A stretch of 64,000 nt of DNA from a bacterium endosymbiont of Escarpia laminata (GTDB lineage Bacteria; Pseudomonadota; Gammaproteobacteria; Chromatiales; Chromatiaceae), in the NCBI GenBank assembly GCA_003660235.1, contig QGON01000067.1, positions 1-64,000 on the forward strand, in the 5' to 3' direction. The notes below the pieces were generated by a model. That model did not search any database. It worked only from the letters and a program-made list of their open reading frames with translations, and was not told the origin of the DNA. This document shows positions 43,818 through 54,395 of the stretch, piece after piece. The position numbers and the translations under genes were made by a program. How positions within the stretch are numbered: the first letter of the stretch is position 1; every line of letters begins with the position of its first letter.

Positions 43818-43935
43818 CTATCTGCTCCGGTTTTACGTCGATGGACAAGGCATTCGGTTTCAGTCATATTGCCCGGCAGTGACCTTTGTTGCAATCGACT
43901 TGGCGAGGGTCGTTGCGCCAAATCAGGAGAAAGAT

Positions 43936-44826
43936 GTGTTTGGTTCGAAAAAGTATAGATGCACATTTTATTGGGTTACCGCTTTGATCGTTGGTTGTCC
44001 ATCGCTGTTTTTTTCAGCGGCACTGTCGGCTGCGGATGGGGTAGTGAATCCAGCCAGCGTCACCCATCAGATGTGGCGCAAGATCCGCTTGGGCGAACTC
44101 AAGATCGAAGGGGATCATGATGCAGTCAAGGCATTGGTTCTGCAGGGAAACATTCCTATTACCTACGATTACATCGCCACCTTGATGCGGACTCCAAACG
44201 CCTTTGGCAATGGGCCGGCCTGCATCGTTTGTCACAGCTCCAATGACCCGTCACGGAGTTACCGGGGGCTGGACCTCTCCAGCTGTGAAGGCATTCTGCG
44301 AGGCTCCACTGAAGCTCCGGCCAGACCCGTCATCTCGCCGGGCAAGCCAGTAGAGAGCCGTCTGGTGCATAAACTCCGAAACAACCGTATGCCGCTGGGT
44401 GTCTCCTTCCTGCATCCGACCGACACCGAAAGTATTCAGAAGGTCAAAAAGTGGATCGACAGCGGGGCGGCTGATGACGAGTTTTTCAAGACCAGCGTGC
44501 TGCCGCTCTTTGCCGAGCCCACGGCATTTGGCTCCGAGATCGCCTGTGTCTCCTGCCACGCCGGGTTCCGGGATCCGCCCAACTTCAATGAGGTCAACCT
44601 GAGCAGCTATGAGGCCATCATGACGGGGGCTTTCTCCCGAACCAACAAAAAACAAGGCAGACCGGGAATCCCTATCGTTATTCCACACGAGGCAGAAAAG
44701 AGTCGGCTTTACCAGCGTCTGACGGAGAATCGTATGCCGCCTGGTATCAATCCGGGTGAGGAGAGTGACCACCCGAATACCAGTCTGCTGATGCGTTGGA
44801 TCGAGCAGGGGGCGTGGTGTAAATAG
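43936..44826 (+). CDS. Diheme cytochrome c with two internal repeats
   Basis: I choose the GTG at 43936 because AGGAGA lies 8 bases before it and the product then begins with a signal peptide (MFGSKKYRCTFYWVTALIVG, cleaved after LSA); the frame is open much further upstream but overlaps the divergent triheme gene. The 296-residue protein has two similar halves, one around CIVCHSSNDPS, the other around CVSCHAGFRDPP, each followed by a segment ending KWIDSGA or RWIEQGA and an RMPxG loop holding a likely Met ligand. It resembles planctomycete-type cytochrome c domains. It lies 95 bp upstream of norC and could donate electrons to NorCB. Confidence 0.7.
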   Translation: MFGSKKYRCTFYWVTALIVGCPSLFFSAALSAADGVVNPASVTHQMWRKIRLGELKIEGDHDAVKALVLQGNIPITYDYIATLMRTPNAFGNGPACIVCHSSNDPSRSYRGLDLSSCEGILRGSTEAPARPVISPGKPVESRLVHKLRNNRMPLGVSFLHPTDTESIQKVKKWIDSGAADDEFFKTSVLPLFAEPTAFGSEIACVSCHAGFRDPPNFNEVNLSSYEAIMTGAFSRTNKKQGRPGIPIVIPHEAEKSRLYQRLTENRMPPGINPGEESDHPNTSLLMRWIEQGAWCK

Positions 44827-44843
44827 CCCTCCAAAACCATAAC

Positions 44844-44857
44844 TTGATCAAGGTCAA
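44844..44857 (+). promoter_or_regulatory. DNR/FNR-type site upstream of norCB
   Basis: TTGATCAAGGTCAA fits TTGAT-N4-GTCAA completely. It is centred about 71 bp before the norC ATG, with AT-rich -10 candidates around 44873-44886. The arrangement is that of an NO-responsive norCB promoter. Confidence 0.85.
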
Positions 44858-44921
44858 AGCCTTGTCATCTATTAATATTTTCTAATTTACGTCGCAAGTC
44901 TGCATGCAAAGGAGTAATCAC

Positions 44922-45368
44922 ATGGCCGAGGCCTTTACTAAATCGATGGCGCGTAACATCTTCTATGGTGGTAGCGCTTTTTTCTTTCTACTTTTTCTCG
45001 CCCTTACGTTCGACTCGTTGGGGCAGCTTCCAAATCGTGATAACCGGGCCGCCCTGGAGGGGGAGCTGGGTCCGGTGATTGCCCAAGGCAAGACGCTTTG
45101 GGAAGTGAACAACTGCGTTGGCTGCCACACTCTACTGGGAGAGGGCGCCTACTTCGCGCCTGAGCTGGGCAACGTCTACAAGCGCTTTGGCAATTCGACC
45201 GATGCGATTAAGGGTTTTATCCTGAGCCGCCCGAAAGATGGTATACCCGGTCGCCGCAGTATGCCGCAGTTCAACTTCAACGATGAAGAGCTGACTGCCC
45301 TGGCTGAATTTCTGAAGTATGTATCTGAGATCAACACCGCTGGCTGGCCGCCGAACATCCAGGGTTAA
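44922..45368 (+). CDS. norC: Nitric oxide reductase cytochrome c subunit NorC
   Basis: The ATG at 44922 follows AGGAG at good spacing. The 148-residue protein has one N-terminal membrane helix (about residues 14-33) and a periplasmic heme c site (NNCVGCHTLLGEGAYFAPEL near residue 64), with the Met ligand in RSMPQFNF. NorC receives electrons from periplasmic carriers and passes them to NorB. The gene precedes norB by 15 bp. Confidence 0.95.
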   Translation: MAEAFTKSMARNIFYGGSAFFFLLFLALTFDSLGQLPNRDNRAALEGELGPVIAQGKTLWEVNNCVGCHTLLGEGAYFAPELGNVYKRFGNSTDAIKGFILSRPKDGIPGRRSMPQFNFNDEELTALAEFLKYVSEINTAGWPPNIQG

Positions 45369-46772
<1,404 letters not shown>

Positions 46773-46811
46773 ATAACCATAAACCCTCTTGAGGTGTAAC
46801 AGCCTCACTTT

Positions 46812-46840
46812 AAGGCCGGCAGTCTCTGCCGGCCTTTTTT
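46812..46840 (+). terminator. Rho-independent terminator after norB
   Basis: A perfect stem AAGGCCGGCAG with CTGCCGGCCTT over a TCT loop ends in a run of six T, starting 40 bp after the norB stop. It closes the norCB transcript. Confidence 0.94.
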
Positions 46841-46862
46841 ATGTTTGGAATATAGATCCCTG

Positions 46863-46950
46863 GTAGGCCGGTTCAAGCGCAGCGGAAGCGGCAAGCATCA
46901 ATGTCAGAGCCAACACTTGTGCCTGATCCACTGCGCTTGATCATGCCTAC
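46863..46950. repeat. Imperfect inverted repeat, GGCCGGTTCAAGCG family, copy 1
   Basis: GTAGGCCGGTTCAAGCGCAG at the left is partly mirrored by CTGCGCTTGATCATGCCTAC at the right, giving a hairpin-like block of 88 bp. A related block with TAGC in place of CAGC lies at 54265-54350. Confidence 0.75.
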
Positions 46951-47006
46951 ATGAGACTTCGTGACCTATAATTTGAGCTGACCATTCCTGCAAAATATGG
47001 ATGCCA

Positions 47007-47717
47007 ATGGAACGGAAGGTTTTGTTATCCGTAAGAAACGCCAGCCGTATCTTTCGCATGGGAGAGGTGGAGGTTCCGGCGCTGCGGGATGCTTCTCTCG
47101 ATATTCTCGATGGCGAGTTCATGGTCATCATCGGTCCGAGTGGTTCGGGTAAGAGCACCCTGCTCAACCTTATCGGCGGTATGGATCATCCCACCAGCGG
47201 GAAAGTGCTGTACGAAGGGATAGACTTGGCGCAGGCGACGGATCAGGCGTTGACTGAATACCGGCGGCAGCAGGTTGGTTTTGTCTTCCAATTCTACAAC
47301 CTGGCGCCGATGTTGACGGCGCTTGAGAATGTCCAGGTTGCCACGGAGATAGCCAGCGACCCGCTTGATCCTGGGGAAGCGCTGGCGCTTGTGGGACTGG
47401 CCGGATACGAAAATCACTTCCCCTCGCAGATGAGTGGCGGGGAGCAGCAGCGCGTCGCCATTGCCCGCGCCTTGGCGGGCAATCCAAAGCTGCTGCTCTG
47501 TGATGAGCCGACTGGTGCGCTGGATCTGGCCACCAGTCGTCAGGTTCTGGCACTGCTGGTCCGTCTGAAAGAGGAGTTGGGCAAGACCCTGGTGCTGATC
47601 ACCCACAATAGCGCGATTGCCGGCATCGGTGATCGGATCGCCACCATCCGGGACGGGGGCATACATTCGCTGCAGGTGAATGCCAGACCGGTTCCTGTGG
47701 ACGAGGTCACCTGGTGA
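47007..47717 (+). CDS. ABC transporter ATPase (MacB/LolD-like)
   Basis: The ATG at 47007 gives 236 residues; another ATG six bases earlier is possible. Walker [10 protein letters not shown] near residue 43, signature [15 protein letters not shown] near residue 145, Walker [13 protein letters not shown] and the H-loop ITHN are all present. This subgroup energises FtsX/MacB-type permeases that export lipoproteins, peptides or drugs. Its stop overlaps the permease start (GTGA), so the two form one exporter. Confidence 0.9.
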   Translation: MERKVLLSVRNASRIFRMGEVEVPALRDASLDILDGEFMVIIGPSGSGKSTLLNLIGGMDHPTSGKVLYEGIDLAQATDQALTEYRRQQVGFVFQFYNLAPMLTALENVQVATEIASDPLDPGEALALVGLAGYENHFPSQMSGGEQQRVAIARALAGNPKLLLCDEPTGALDLATSRQVLALLVRLKEELGKTLVLITHNSAIAGIGDRIATIRDGGIHSLQVNARPVPVDEVTW

Positions 47718-50095
47718 GCCGGGCGTTGCGCCATAAATTGATACGCGACCTCTGGCGGCGCAAGGGGCAGCTTCTGACCCTGCTTGCGGTGATTGCAATT
47801 GGCGTCGGCGCCTATGTCGGGATGGCGGGTGTCTGGCACGATATGGGTGGTGCCAGAGACGCCTACTATCGTGATTATCGCCTGAGCGACTTTGTGGTGG
47901 ATCTGAAGCGCGCCCCTTCATGGGCGGTGGAGGAGATTGCAAGACTCGATGGGGTGGTGAATATCGAGGGGCGGGTTTCACAATCGGTGATGATCGATCT
48001 GCCTGGTGTCGTGCGGCCGATTGAGGGAGTTGCGCTATCTCTGCCGGATTATGCCAGCCCCCGGTTCAATGATCTTATGATGCGCACCGGCAGCCGCCTC
48101 TCCGGCCCCGGAGAGGCTGAAGTTATTCTCAATCATGCCTTTGCCGAAGCCCACGGGTTGAAACCGGGTGATCGGATCGGCGCACTGCTGCTCGATAGTC
48201 GGCAGGAACTGCTGGTGGTCGGGACTGCCCAGTCCCCCGAGTTTGTCTATCTGATCCCGGCCAGCGGTGGGTTGGCGCCGGACCCCGCCCGCTTCGGTGT
48301 GATCTATCTTGGCGAACGGTTTCTGCAGGAGCGGAGTGACCTGAGCGGGGCCTACAACCAACTACTCGGACGACTCAGCAGCCGATACGCCACGGAGGTG
48401 AAGAACGTCCTGTTGGCTATAGCACTGCGGCTCGACCCCTTCGGTGTGACCCTGACCACGCCGGTCTCCGAGCAGGCCTCATTCCGTTTCCTGCAGGATG
48501 AACTGGCCGGGCTTGAGGTGCAGTCGAGAATTCTGCCGATGATCTTTCTCGGCGTAGGTGCTTTGGTGCTCAATGTGTTGATTGGTCGTCTGGTGAACCA
48601 ACAGCGATCGATCATCGGAACCTTGCGTGCTTTGGGGTACGGCCGTTTCAGCCTGATCCGGCACTATCTCTCCTATGGTGTGGTGGTGGGTTGTACCGGT
48701 GGCCTGTTGGGCATCGCACTTGGTGTCTGGTTGCAGTCGGAGATGGTGGCGATCTATCGAGAGTTTTACGAACTGCCGGGACTGGTCTATCACTTCTATG
48801 GAGATATCGCCCTGGTTGGACTGTTGATCAGCCTGCTGTTTGCCCTTGCCGGTAGTGGTTATGGTGTCTGGCGGGCGACCCGTCTGCAGCCTGCGGAAGC
48901 GATGCGCCCTCCGGCACCCCAGGCAGGCGGTCACATTCTGCTGGAGCGTCTGGGGTTTCTTTGGGGGCGATTGAATTTTCGCTGGCGCTCGATTCTGCGC
49001 TCGGTGTTTCGCAACCCCTTTCGTTCGCTGGTGAGTCTGTTTGCCAGCCTGATTGCCACTGCGCTGGTGTTCGCGACTTTCAGCATGGTCGATGCACTGG
49101 ACTACCTGATGGGGTATGAGTTCGAGCGGGTTTCTCATCAGGATCTGAGTATCAGTCTGCGTGAACCCGTTGGTCTGCAGACTTTGACGGAGGTCGAAAG
49201 CCTGCCCGGGATTACCCTGGCCCAGCCGGAACTGCTGGTTGCCTGCGATCTGAGTAACGGTGCGCGCCAGAAGCGTATCGCCATTACAGGTCTGCCAGCG
49301 GACAATCGCCTGCATACCCCCCTGGACCAGTTCGGGAGAAGGGTTGATGTGCCTTCACAGGGACTGGTGTTGACCCGAAAACTTGCCGAGATTCTCGAAC
49401 TGAAACCGGGTGACAGTGTGACCCTGAGACCGCTCTCAGGACGCCGTGAACAGGTGGTGGCTGAGGTGAGTGCTGTGGTCGAAAGCTTTCTCGGTCTCGC
49501 CGCTTATGCTGATATCGCTTATCTGAGCCGTCTGCTGGGCGAAGAGCAGGTGGCAAACCGTTTTCTTGCCAACAGCGTGGGCGGAGAGGTGAGTGAAAAA
49601 CTGCTCTCCCATATTAGAAAACGCCCGGCGATTCTGGGGTTGAGTGAACGCCGGCATGCGTTGGCACAGTTAGACGCCACCTTCGGCGAGACCATGGGCA
49701 GTATGATTGTGGTGATGGTGGTCTTCGCCGGCATGATCGCCTTCGGCAGTGTGCTCAACACCGCGCTGGTCTCATTGAGTGAACGGGAACGGGAGGTAGG
49801 CACCCTGCGGGTATTGGGGTATACCCCTCTGCAGGTCACCAGCCTGTTTGCCGGAGAGAGCCTGCTTCTGAACGGGGTGGGGATTTTGCTGGGGCTCTAC
49901 GCCGGGGTAAAGTTGAGTGAAGGGCTGTCACTGCTCTATAGCACTGAACTCTACCGGTTTCCCGCAGTGATTTTGCCAGGTTCTCTGGCGGTCAGCGCGC
50001 TGCTGATGCTGCTGTTCGTCCTGCTGGCGCAGTGGCTCGTTTTTCGTATCCTGTCCCGGCTCGACTGGCTGGAAAGCCTCAAGGTCAAGGAGTAA
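47714..50095 (+). CDS. FtsX/MacB-type ABC permease (duplicated fold)
   Basis: The 793-residue protein starts at GTG. It has an N-terminal helix, a periplasmic domain, three helices around residues 275-390, a second N-terminal-like helix around 435, a second periplasmic domain and three final helices from about 665. The two halves are each an FtsX-like unit (LGVGALVLNVLIGRLVNQQR and FAGMIAFGSVLNTALVSLSE), so it probably works as a monomer carrying both halves, as LolCE or YbbP-type permeases do. It is coupled to the ATPase gene and followed two bases later by the adaptor gene. Confidence 0.87.
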   Translation: MSRALRHKLIRDLWRRKGQLLTLLAVIAIGVGAYVGMAGVWHDMGGARDAYYRDYRLSDFVVDLKRAPSWAVEEIARLDGVVNIEGRVSQSVMIDLPGVVRPIEGVALSLPDYASPRFNDLMMRTGSRLSGPGEAEVILNHAFAEAHGLKPGDRIGALLLDSRQELLVVGTAQSPEFVYLIPASGGLAPDPARFGVIYLGERFLQERSDLSGAYNQLLGRLSSRYATEVKNVLLAIALRLDPFGVTLTTPVSEQASFRFLQDELAGLEVQSRILPMIFLGVGALVLNVLIGRLVNQQRSIIGTLRALGYGRFSLIRHYLSYGVVVGCTGGLLGIALGVWLQSEMVAIYREFYELPGLVYHFYGDIALVGLLISLLFALAGSGYGVWRATRLQPAEAMRPPAPQAGGHILLERLGFLWGRLNFRWRSILRSVFRNPFRSLVSLFASLIATALVFATFSMVDALDYLMGYEFERVSHQDLSISLREPVGLQTLTEVESLPGITLAQPELLVACDLSNGARQKRIAITGLPADNRLHTPLDQFGRRVDVPSQGLVLTRKLAEILELKPGDSVTLRPLSGRREQVVAEVSAVVESFLGLAAYADIAYLSRLLGEEQVANRFLANSVGGEVSEKLLSHIRKRPAILGLSERRHALAQLDATFGETMGSMIVVMVVFAGMIAFGSVLNTALVSLSEREREVGTLRVLGYTPLQVTSLFAGESLLLNGVGILLGLYAGVKLSEGLSLLYSTELYRFPAVILPGSLAVSALLMLLFVLLAQWLVFRILSRLDWLESLKVKE

Positions 50096-50097
50096 CC

Positions 50098-51417
50098 ATG
50101 TCTAAACGAACTGTTGTCATCGGAAGTTTCGTTACGTTCTGTCTGTTGCTGTTGCCGGGTTGTGGCCAGCAGTTGGAAGTGGTGGCCGTGACGCCGGTGC
50201 GCGGCGGAATCTCCAGCGTGTTTACTGAACCGGCCCGAACCCGGCTGGCCCGCACCTATCGTGTGACCATGCCGGTGGACGGGCGCATCGGTCATATTGG
50301 TCTGCTGCCGGGGGACAGGGTCGAGGCTGGGCAGCCGCTGGCGATGATTGACCGTTTCCCTTTTGAACAGCGCGTCAAGGAGGCGCAGGCGGCGGTGTCC
50401 GAGATGGAGCAACAGTTGCGGATCAATGCCTATGATGAGATCGAAAAGACCCTGGCCATTGAGATGACCGCAACGGTGGAGGCCACCCGGGATGCACTGC
50501 GGGCAGCCGATGCTCAGGTCGATGCAGAGAAGGTGCGGGTCGCCTGGGCTGAAAAGGTGAGGGCGCGGAACACCCAACTTGCGAAGGAGGGCAGTGTTTC
50601 GCAGCAGGAGTTGGATGATACGGTGTTGGCGGCGCAGATGGCACAGATCTCCCTCAAGCAGGAGGAGTTTATCCAGGCAGCGCTGAATACTCTATTTACC
50701 GCGATCAAGCTGGGACCAAAATATGTCGAGCAGTGGCTGGGCCGGAAACGGCTTGAGCGCGAGGTGAGCCTGCAGCAGTTGGCCCAGGCCCGTACCCGGC
50801 TGGCGCGGGCAGGGTATCAGCTTGATCTGGCACAGCTGCGCGCCCCGGTGAGTGGTGTGGTGCTGCACCGCTATAGCGAAGGGGAGGGGAGTCTTCCGGC
50901 AGGGCAGTTGTTGCTGGAAATCGGGAACCCTGCCGATCTCGAGGTGGTGAGTGATGTGCTGACCCGCGACGCCATGCGGCTCAGTGTTGGGGCTGCCGTT
51001 GAATTGACTGCGGGTGATATGCGCCTCCAGGGCATTGTGAAGCGGATTGAGCCGGCGGGTTTTACCAAGCGCTCCTCCCTCGGTGTGGAGCAACAGCGGG
51101 TCAATGTCGTGGTCGCCCTGTCTGAGCATCCTGACAAGATAGGGATTGGTTACCGGTTACAGGCACGTTTCCACACCGGCAGCAGTCAGGACACGTTGAT
51201 TCTGCCCCGTTTCAGTGTGCTGCAAGCTGCGAACGGGTCTCATTATGTGTTTCTCATCGAGGGCAATAAGCTCAAACGCCGTATCGTGAAATTGGGTCTG
51301 CGGAATGATCGCCAGTTGGAGATAGTGGAAGGACTTGATGACGGGCGGTGGGTTGTTTCAGTGCCTGATGCGGAGATGAAGGGGGGACAATCGGTACGGG
51401 TGGCTGCAGAAAAATAG
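50098..51417 (+). CDS. Periplasmic adaptor lipoprotein (HlyD/MacA family)
   Basis: From the ATG at 50098, preceded by AAGGAG, the 439-residue product has a lipoprotein signal with lipobox LLPGC. The membrane-fusion fold follows: a first lipoyl half (VDGRIGHIGLLPGDRVEAGQ), a long coiled-coil hairpin (about residues 90-230), the second lipoyl half (LRAPVSGVVLHRYSEGEGSL) and beta-barrel domains. It completes an ATPase-permease-adaptor exporter. An outer-membrane channel is not encoded nearby. The cargo is unknown. Confidence 0.87.
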   Translation: MSKRTVVIGSFVTFCLLLLPGCGQQLEVVAVTPVRGGISSVFTEPARTRLARTYRVTMPVDGRIGHIGLLPGDRVEAGQPLAMIDRFPFEQRVKEAQAAVSEMEQQLRINAYDEIEKTLAIEMTATVEATRDALRAADAQVDAEKVRVAWAEKVRARNTQLAKEGSVSQQELDDTVLAAQMAQISLKQEEFIQAALNTLFTAIKLGPKYVEQWLGRKRLEREVSLQQLAQARTRLARAGYQLDLAQLRAPVSGVVLHRYSEGEGSLPAGQLLLEIGNPADLEVVSDVLTRDAMRLSVGAAVELTAGDMRLQGIVKRIEPAGFTKRSSLGVEQQRVNVVVALSEHPDKIGIGYRLQARFHTGSSQDTLILPRFSVLQAANGSHYVFLIEGNKLKRRIVKLGLRNDRQLEIVEGLDDGRWVVSVPDAEMKGGQSVRVAAEK

Positions 51418-51473
51418 ATCGTTTCCGGGCTGATGGTATGATGCGTCACTTGATGAATTCAGGCGAGAGCTGA

Positions 51474-51986
51474 ATGAAGGCGTTGCTCAACTTTTTTGTC
51501 GATCTCTGTCTGTTGCGCGCTGCGCCACAGGACCTGTCTGCGTCCAGCGTTATTTTGGCTGGGACATTTCTGCTGAATATCCTGGTCAGTCTGCTGATGA
51601 TCGTTGACGCGAGGCACGGTCCAGGCCTGGCGCTGATTGAAAGCCTCTTCGAGACCTTCCTGATGCTGGCTGCGCTCTATCTGGCGTTGCGAACCCGCCG
51701 TCTGAGAGGGCGATTTCAACAGTCGGCCACCGCCCTGATGGGCAGTGGACTGCTGCTCGGTCTGCTGCTCGGTCTGCTGGCCCTGCCCTTGGTGGCCTGG
51801 AGTCACCGCAGTGAATCCACCGAAGCGGGTCTGTTACTGTTGGTGCTGATTATCTGGAGCATCGTGGTGCTGGGACACATCATTCGCCACACCTTTGGTC
51901 TGACCCTGAATATCGGGGTGGCCTTTGGGGTGCTCTATACAATGCTTGCCTGGTCGATGGTAGCCAGACTCTTTCCGGTAACCTGA
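51474..51986 (+). CDS. Conserved four-helix inner membrane protein of unknown function
   Basis: The 170-residue protein has four hydrophobic segments (about residues 24-44, 57-76, 88-108 and 119-165) and a Leu-rich middle. I do not recognise a named family, though it resembles small Yip1-like membrane proteins. Its stop overlaps the mpl start by one base (TGATG), so it is co-translated with the peptidoglycan recycling ligase. Confidence 0.65.
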   Translation: MKALLNFFVDLCLLRAAPQDLSASSVILAGTFLLNILVSLLMIVDARHGPGLALIESLFETFLMLAALYLALRTRRLRGRFQQSATALMGSGLLLGLLLGLLALPLVAWSHRSESTEAGLLLLVLIIWSIVVLGHIIRHTFGLTLNIGVAFGVLYTMLAWSMVARLFPVT

Positions 51987-53353
51987 TGCACATCCATATT
52001 CTCGGTATCTGCGGCACCTTCATGGGCGGCATCGCGCTGTTGGCGCGTTCACTTGACCATACGGTCAGTGGTTCTGATGCCAATGTCTATCCTCCCATGA
52101 GTACACAACTCGAGGCGGCAGGCATCCGGCTCATGGAGGGTTATAAACCCGAGCATCTGCAACCGGCGCCGGATCAGGTAGTGGTGGGCAATGCCATGTC
52201 CCGCGGTAATCCGGCGGTTGAGGCGATGCTCGATCAGGGCATCCCCTATACGTCCGGTCCCCAGTGGCTTGCAGAGCATGTATTGCAGGGGCGTTGGGTG
52301 CTGGCGGTGGCGGGCACTCACGGCAAAACCAGCACCGCCAGTCTGTTGGCCTGGATCCTGGAGCATGCTGGGTTGGCGCCGGGGTTTCTGATCGGCGGAG
52401 TGCCGGAAAATTTTGCTGTATCGGCCCGCCTGGGTGAACCCCCTTTCTTTGTCGTTGAGGCGGACGAGTATGACACCGCATTTTTCGATAAGCGCTCCAA
52501 GTTTGTTCACTACCGCCCCCGCACCCTGGTGATGAACAATCTGGAGTTCGATCATGCCGATATCTTCGACGATCTGCAGATGATCCAGCGCCAGTTTCAC
52601 CATCTTGTGCGCACGGTGCCCGGTAGTGGGCTGATCATAACGCCGCTCTATGACGGTAACCTGGGCGAGGTGCTCGACAGGGGCTGTTGGACCCCGGTGG
52701 AGTATTTTGATTCCGAACACGAAGCCTATTGGCATGCTGAAAACAGCAGTCGGGACGGCAGTAGCTTCGATGTGGTGTGTGATGGGGAGCGGGTGGGGCG
52801 GGTGAGTTGGGATCTGATCGGTCGTCACAACGTCTCCAATGCACTGGCTGCGTTGGCGGCAGCGCGTCATGCCGGCGTGCCGCCGAAGACAGCAATCGAG
52901 GCGTTGAGTGATTTTCGCAATGTGAAACGGCGCATGGAGCTGCGGGGAGAGGTCGGGGGAGTCAGGGTCTATGATGACTTTGCCCACCATCCGACCGCCA
53001 TCGAGACTACCCTCCAGGGGTTAAGGGATCAGGTGGGGGATGCCCGGATTATTGCGGTACTGGAACCCCGATCGAACACCATGAAACGGGGCGTGCACGC
53101 CGACCAGCTGGCTGGGGCGCTGAAGGCTGCGGACCGGGTTTTACTCTTTGCGCCGGATGATCTTGCCTGGGATGCGGCAACAGTGCTGCGCCCTTTGGGT
53201 GGGACGGTAGCGGTATTCGATGAGGTGCAGGCCATTATCGATAGTATTACAGAAATGGTGGAGCCGGGTGATCACCTCCTGGTGATGAGCAACGGCGGTT
53301 TTGAGGGTATCCATCAACGTCTGCTGGATGTGCTTGGGAAAGATAGAGGGTAA
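51986..53353 (+). CDS. mpl: UDP-N-acetylmuramate:L-alanyl-gamma-D-glutamyl-meso-diaminopimelate ligase
   Basis: The 455-residue enzyme begins MHIHILGICGTFMGGIALLA, the Mpl/MurC-type N-terminus. It has the ATP-binding loop AGTHGKTSTASLLAWILEHA, the EADEYDTAFFDKRSKFVHYR motif and YDDFAHHPTAI near the end, all typical for Mpl. Mpl joins recycled murein tripeptide to UDP-MurNAc in the cytoplasm. Length and motifs are complete. The gene ends two bases before the 281-bp element. Confidence 0.96.
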   Translation: MHIHILGICGTFMGGIALLARSLDHTVSGSDANVYPPMSTQLEAAGIRLMEGYKPEHLQPAPDQVVVGNAMSRGNPAVEAMLDQGIPYTSGPQWLAEHVLQGRWVLAVAGTHGKTSTASLLAWILEHAGLAPGFLIGGVPENFAVSARLGEPPFFVVEADEYDTAFFDKRSKFVHYRPRTLVMNNLEFDHADIFDDLQMIQRQFHHLVRTVPGSGLIITPLYDGNLGEVLDRGCWTPVEYFDSEHEAYWHAENSSRDGSSFDVVCDGERVGRVSWDLIGRHNVSNALAALAAARHAGVPPKTAIEALSDFRNVKRRMELRGEVGGVRVYDDFAHHPTAIETTLQGLRDQVGDARIIAVLEPRSNTMKRGVHADQLAGALKAADRVLLFAPDDLAWDAATVLRPLGGTVAVFDEVQAIIDSITEMVEPGDHLLVMSNGGFEGIHQRLLDVLGKDRG

Positions 53354-53355
53354 AT

Positions 53356-53636
53356 CAAGTGAGTCTTCGACCTCGTGATAGATTTTGGGACATCCCAGTC
53401 CCCAAAATCGACTCGGCCTTCGACAACCTGTTTGTGCCCCGGCCGTCCCGGTCACTGGCACTACGCGACAACCTCGCAAGCTCGTTGCCGCTCCGTTGCC
53501 AGCTCCCGATGACTGGACGCCGCGCTCGGATGCCTACTTTGCTTCCCCTCTGGCGCAAGGCACGCCGGGTAAGCAGTGCGGCCTCGCGGCTACCGGGGAC
53601 TACCAGCCTTCGCTTCGCTCTCCATGGCTGGCAGCG
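53356..53636 (-). mobile_element. Unclassified 281-bp structured element, copy 2 (between mpl and ubiX)
   Basis: Read on the minus strand this is, by eye, the same 281 bases as the insertion in nirS, without any difference found. It starts two bases after the mpl stop and ends on the base before the ubiX ATG, so ubiX is cut off from its original leader. Flanks (AAAT on the left, ATGG on the right in plus orientation) do not match those of copy 1, and no target duplication common to both copies is seen. Open frames within it are chance readings, shared in all frames between the two copies. Confidence 0.85.
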
Positions 53637-54248
53637 ATGGAACTAAAAGACGGCCCCATTTCGCTTGCCATTACCGGTGCCTCCGGCAGTGCCTATGCGC
53701 TACGCCTGCTGGAGTGCCTCATTGGTGCGGGGCGGAACGTCTATCTGATGATTTCACAGGCCGGGCAGATCGTGCTCAAGATGGAATCGGATCTGGAGTT
53801 GCCCGCCCAGCCCGCTGAGGCGCAGAAAATACTGGCACAACGCTTCAATGCGGCAGAAGGTCAGTTGCAGGTTTTTGGACGGCAGCAGTGGATGGCGCCG
53901 GTGGCCAGCGGTTCCAACCCGCCGGCTGCGATGGTTGTCTGTCCCTGCACCACGGGTTCTCTCTCCGCCATCGCCTGCGGCGCCAGTAACGACCTGATCG
54001 AACGGGCCGCCGATGTGATGCTGAAGGAGCGGCGCAAGCTGATCCTGGTGGTCAGGGAGACCCCCTTCTCGGAGATCCATCTGGAGAATATGTTGAAACT
54101 GGCGCGAATGGGGGCGGTGATACTGCCGGCTAACCCCGGTTTCTACAATAACCCTGAATCGGTCGATGATATTGTCGACTTCATGGTTGCCCGGATCCTG
54201 GATCATCTGGGCGTGGAAAATGCGCTTTTGCCACGCTGGGGCGGATGA
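53637..54248 (+). CDS. ubiX: Flavin prenyltransferase UbiX
   Basis: The 203-residue product starts [20 protein letters not shown] and has [20 protein letters not shown] and [20 protein letters not shown], the motifs of UbiX. UbiX makes prenylated FMN, the cofactor of the decarboxylase UbiD in ubiquinone synthesis. The frame is open far upstream, but only through the inserted element, so this ATG is the real start. No Shine-Dalgarno sequence is seen in the element end (CCATGGCTGGCAGCG), so translation may be reduced compared with the ancestral arrangement. Confidence 0.93.
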   Translation: MELKDGPISLAITGASGSAYALRLLECLIGAGRNVYLMISQAGQIVLKMESDLELPAQPAEAQKILAQRFNAAEGQLQVFGRQQWMAPVASGSNPPAAMVVCPCTTGSLSAIACGASNDLIERAADVMLKERRKLILVVRETPFSEIHLENMLKLARMGAVILPANPGFYNNPESVDDIVDFMVARILDHLGVENALLPRWGG

Positions 54249-54264
54249 TTCCAGGCTGTCAGGG

Positions 54265-54350
54265 CAGGCCGGTTCAAGCGTAGCGGAACCGGCAACCCAT
54301 GTGTCATGACAATTCGAAAATGCCCGACCCGCTACGCTTGATCGGGCCTG
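54265..54350. repeat. Inverted repeat, GGCCGGTTCAAGCG family, copy 2
   Basis: CAGGCCGGTTCAAGCGTAGC is mirrored by GCTACGCTTGATCGGGCCTG, a near-perfect long palindrome with a spacer. It lies between converging genes and resembles the block at 46863-46950. Confidence 0.8.
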
Positions 54351-54395
54351 CGCCATGAACAGTGACAAGCCTGTTTTTACGCGGCATGAAAATGC

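Noticed and set aside
43651-43935. Upstream extension of the diheme cytochrome gene
   Set aside because: It overlaps the divergent triheme gene and lacks a signal peptide; the GTG at 43936 has a good ribosome-binding site and a signal peptide.
53385-53636. N-terminal extension of UbiX by 84 codons
   Set aside because: The extension is translated from the mobile element; UbiX homology begins at the ATG at 53637.
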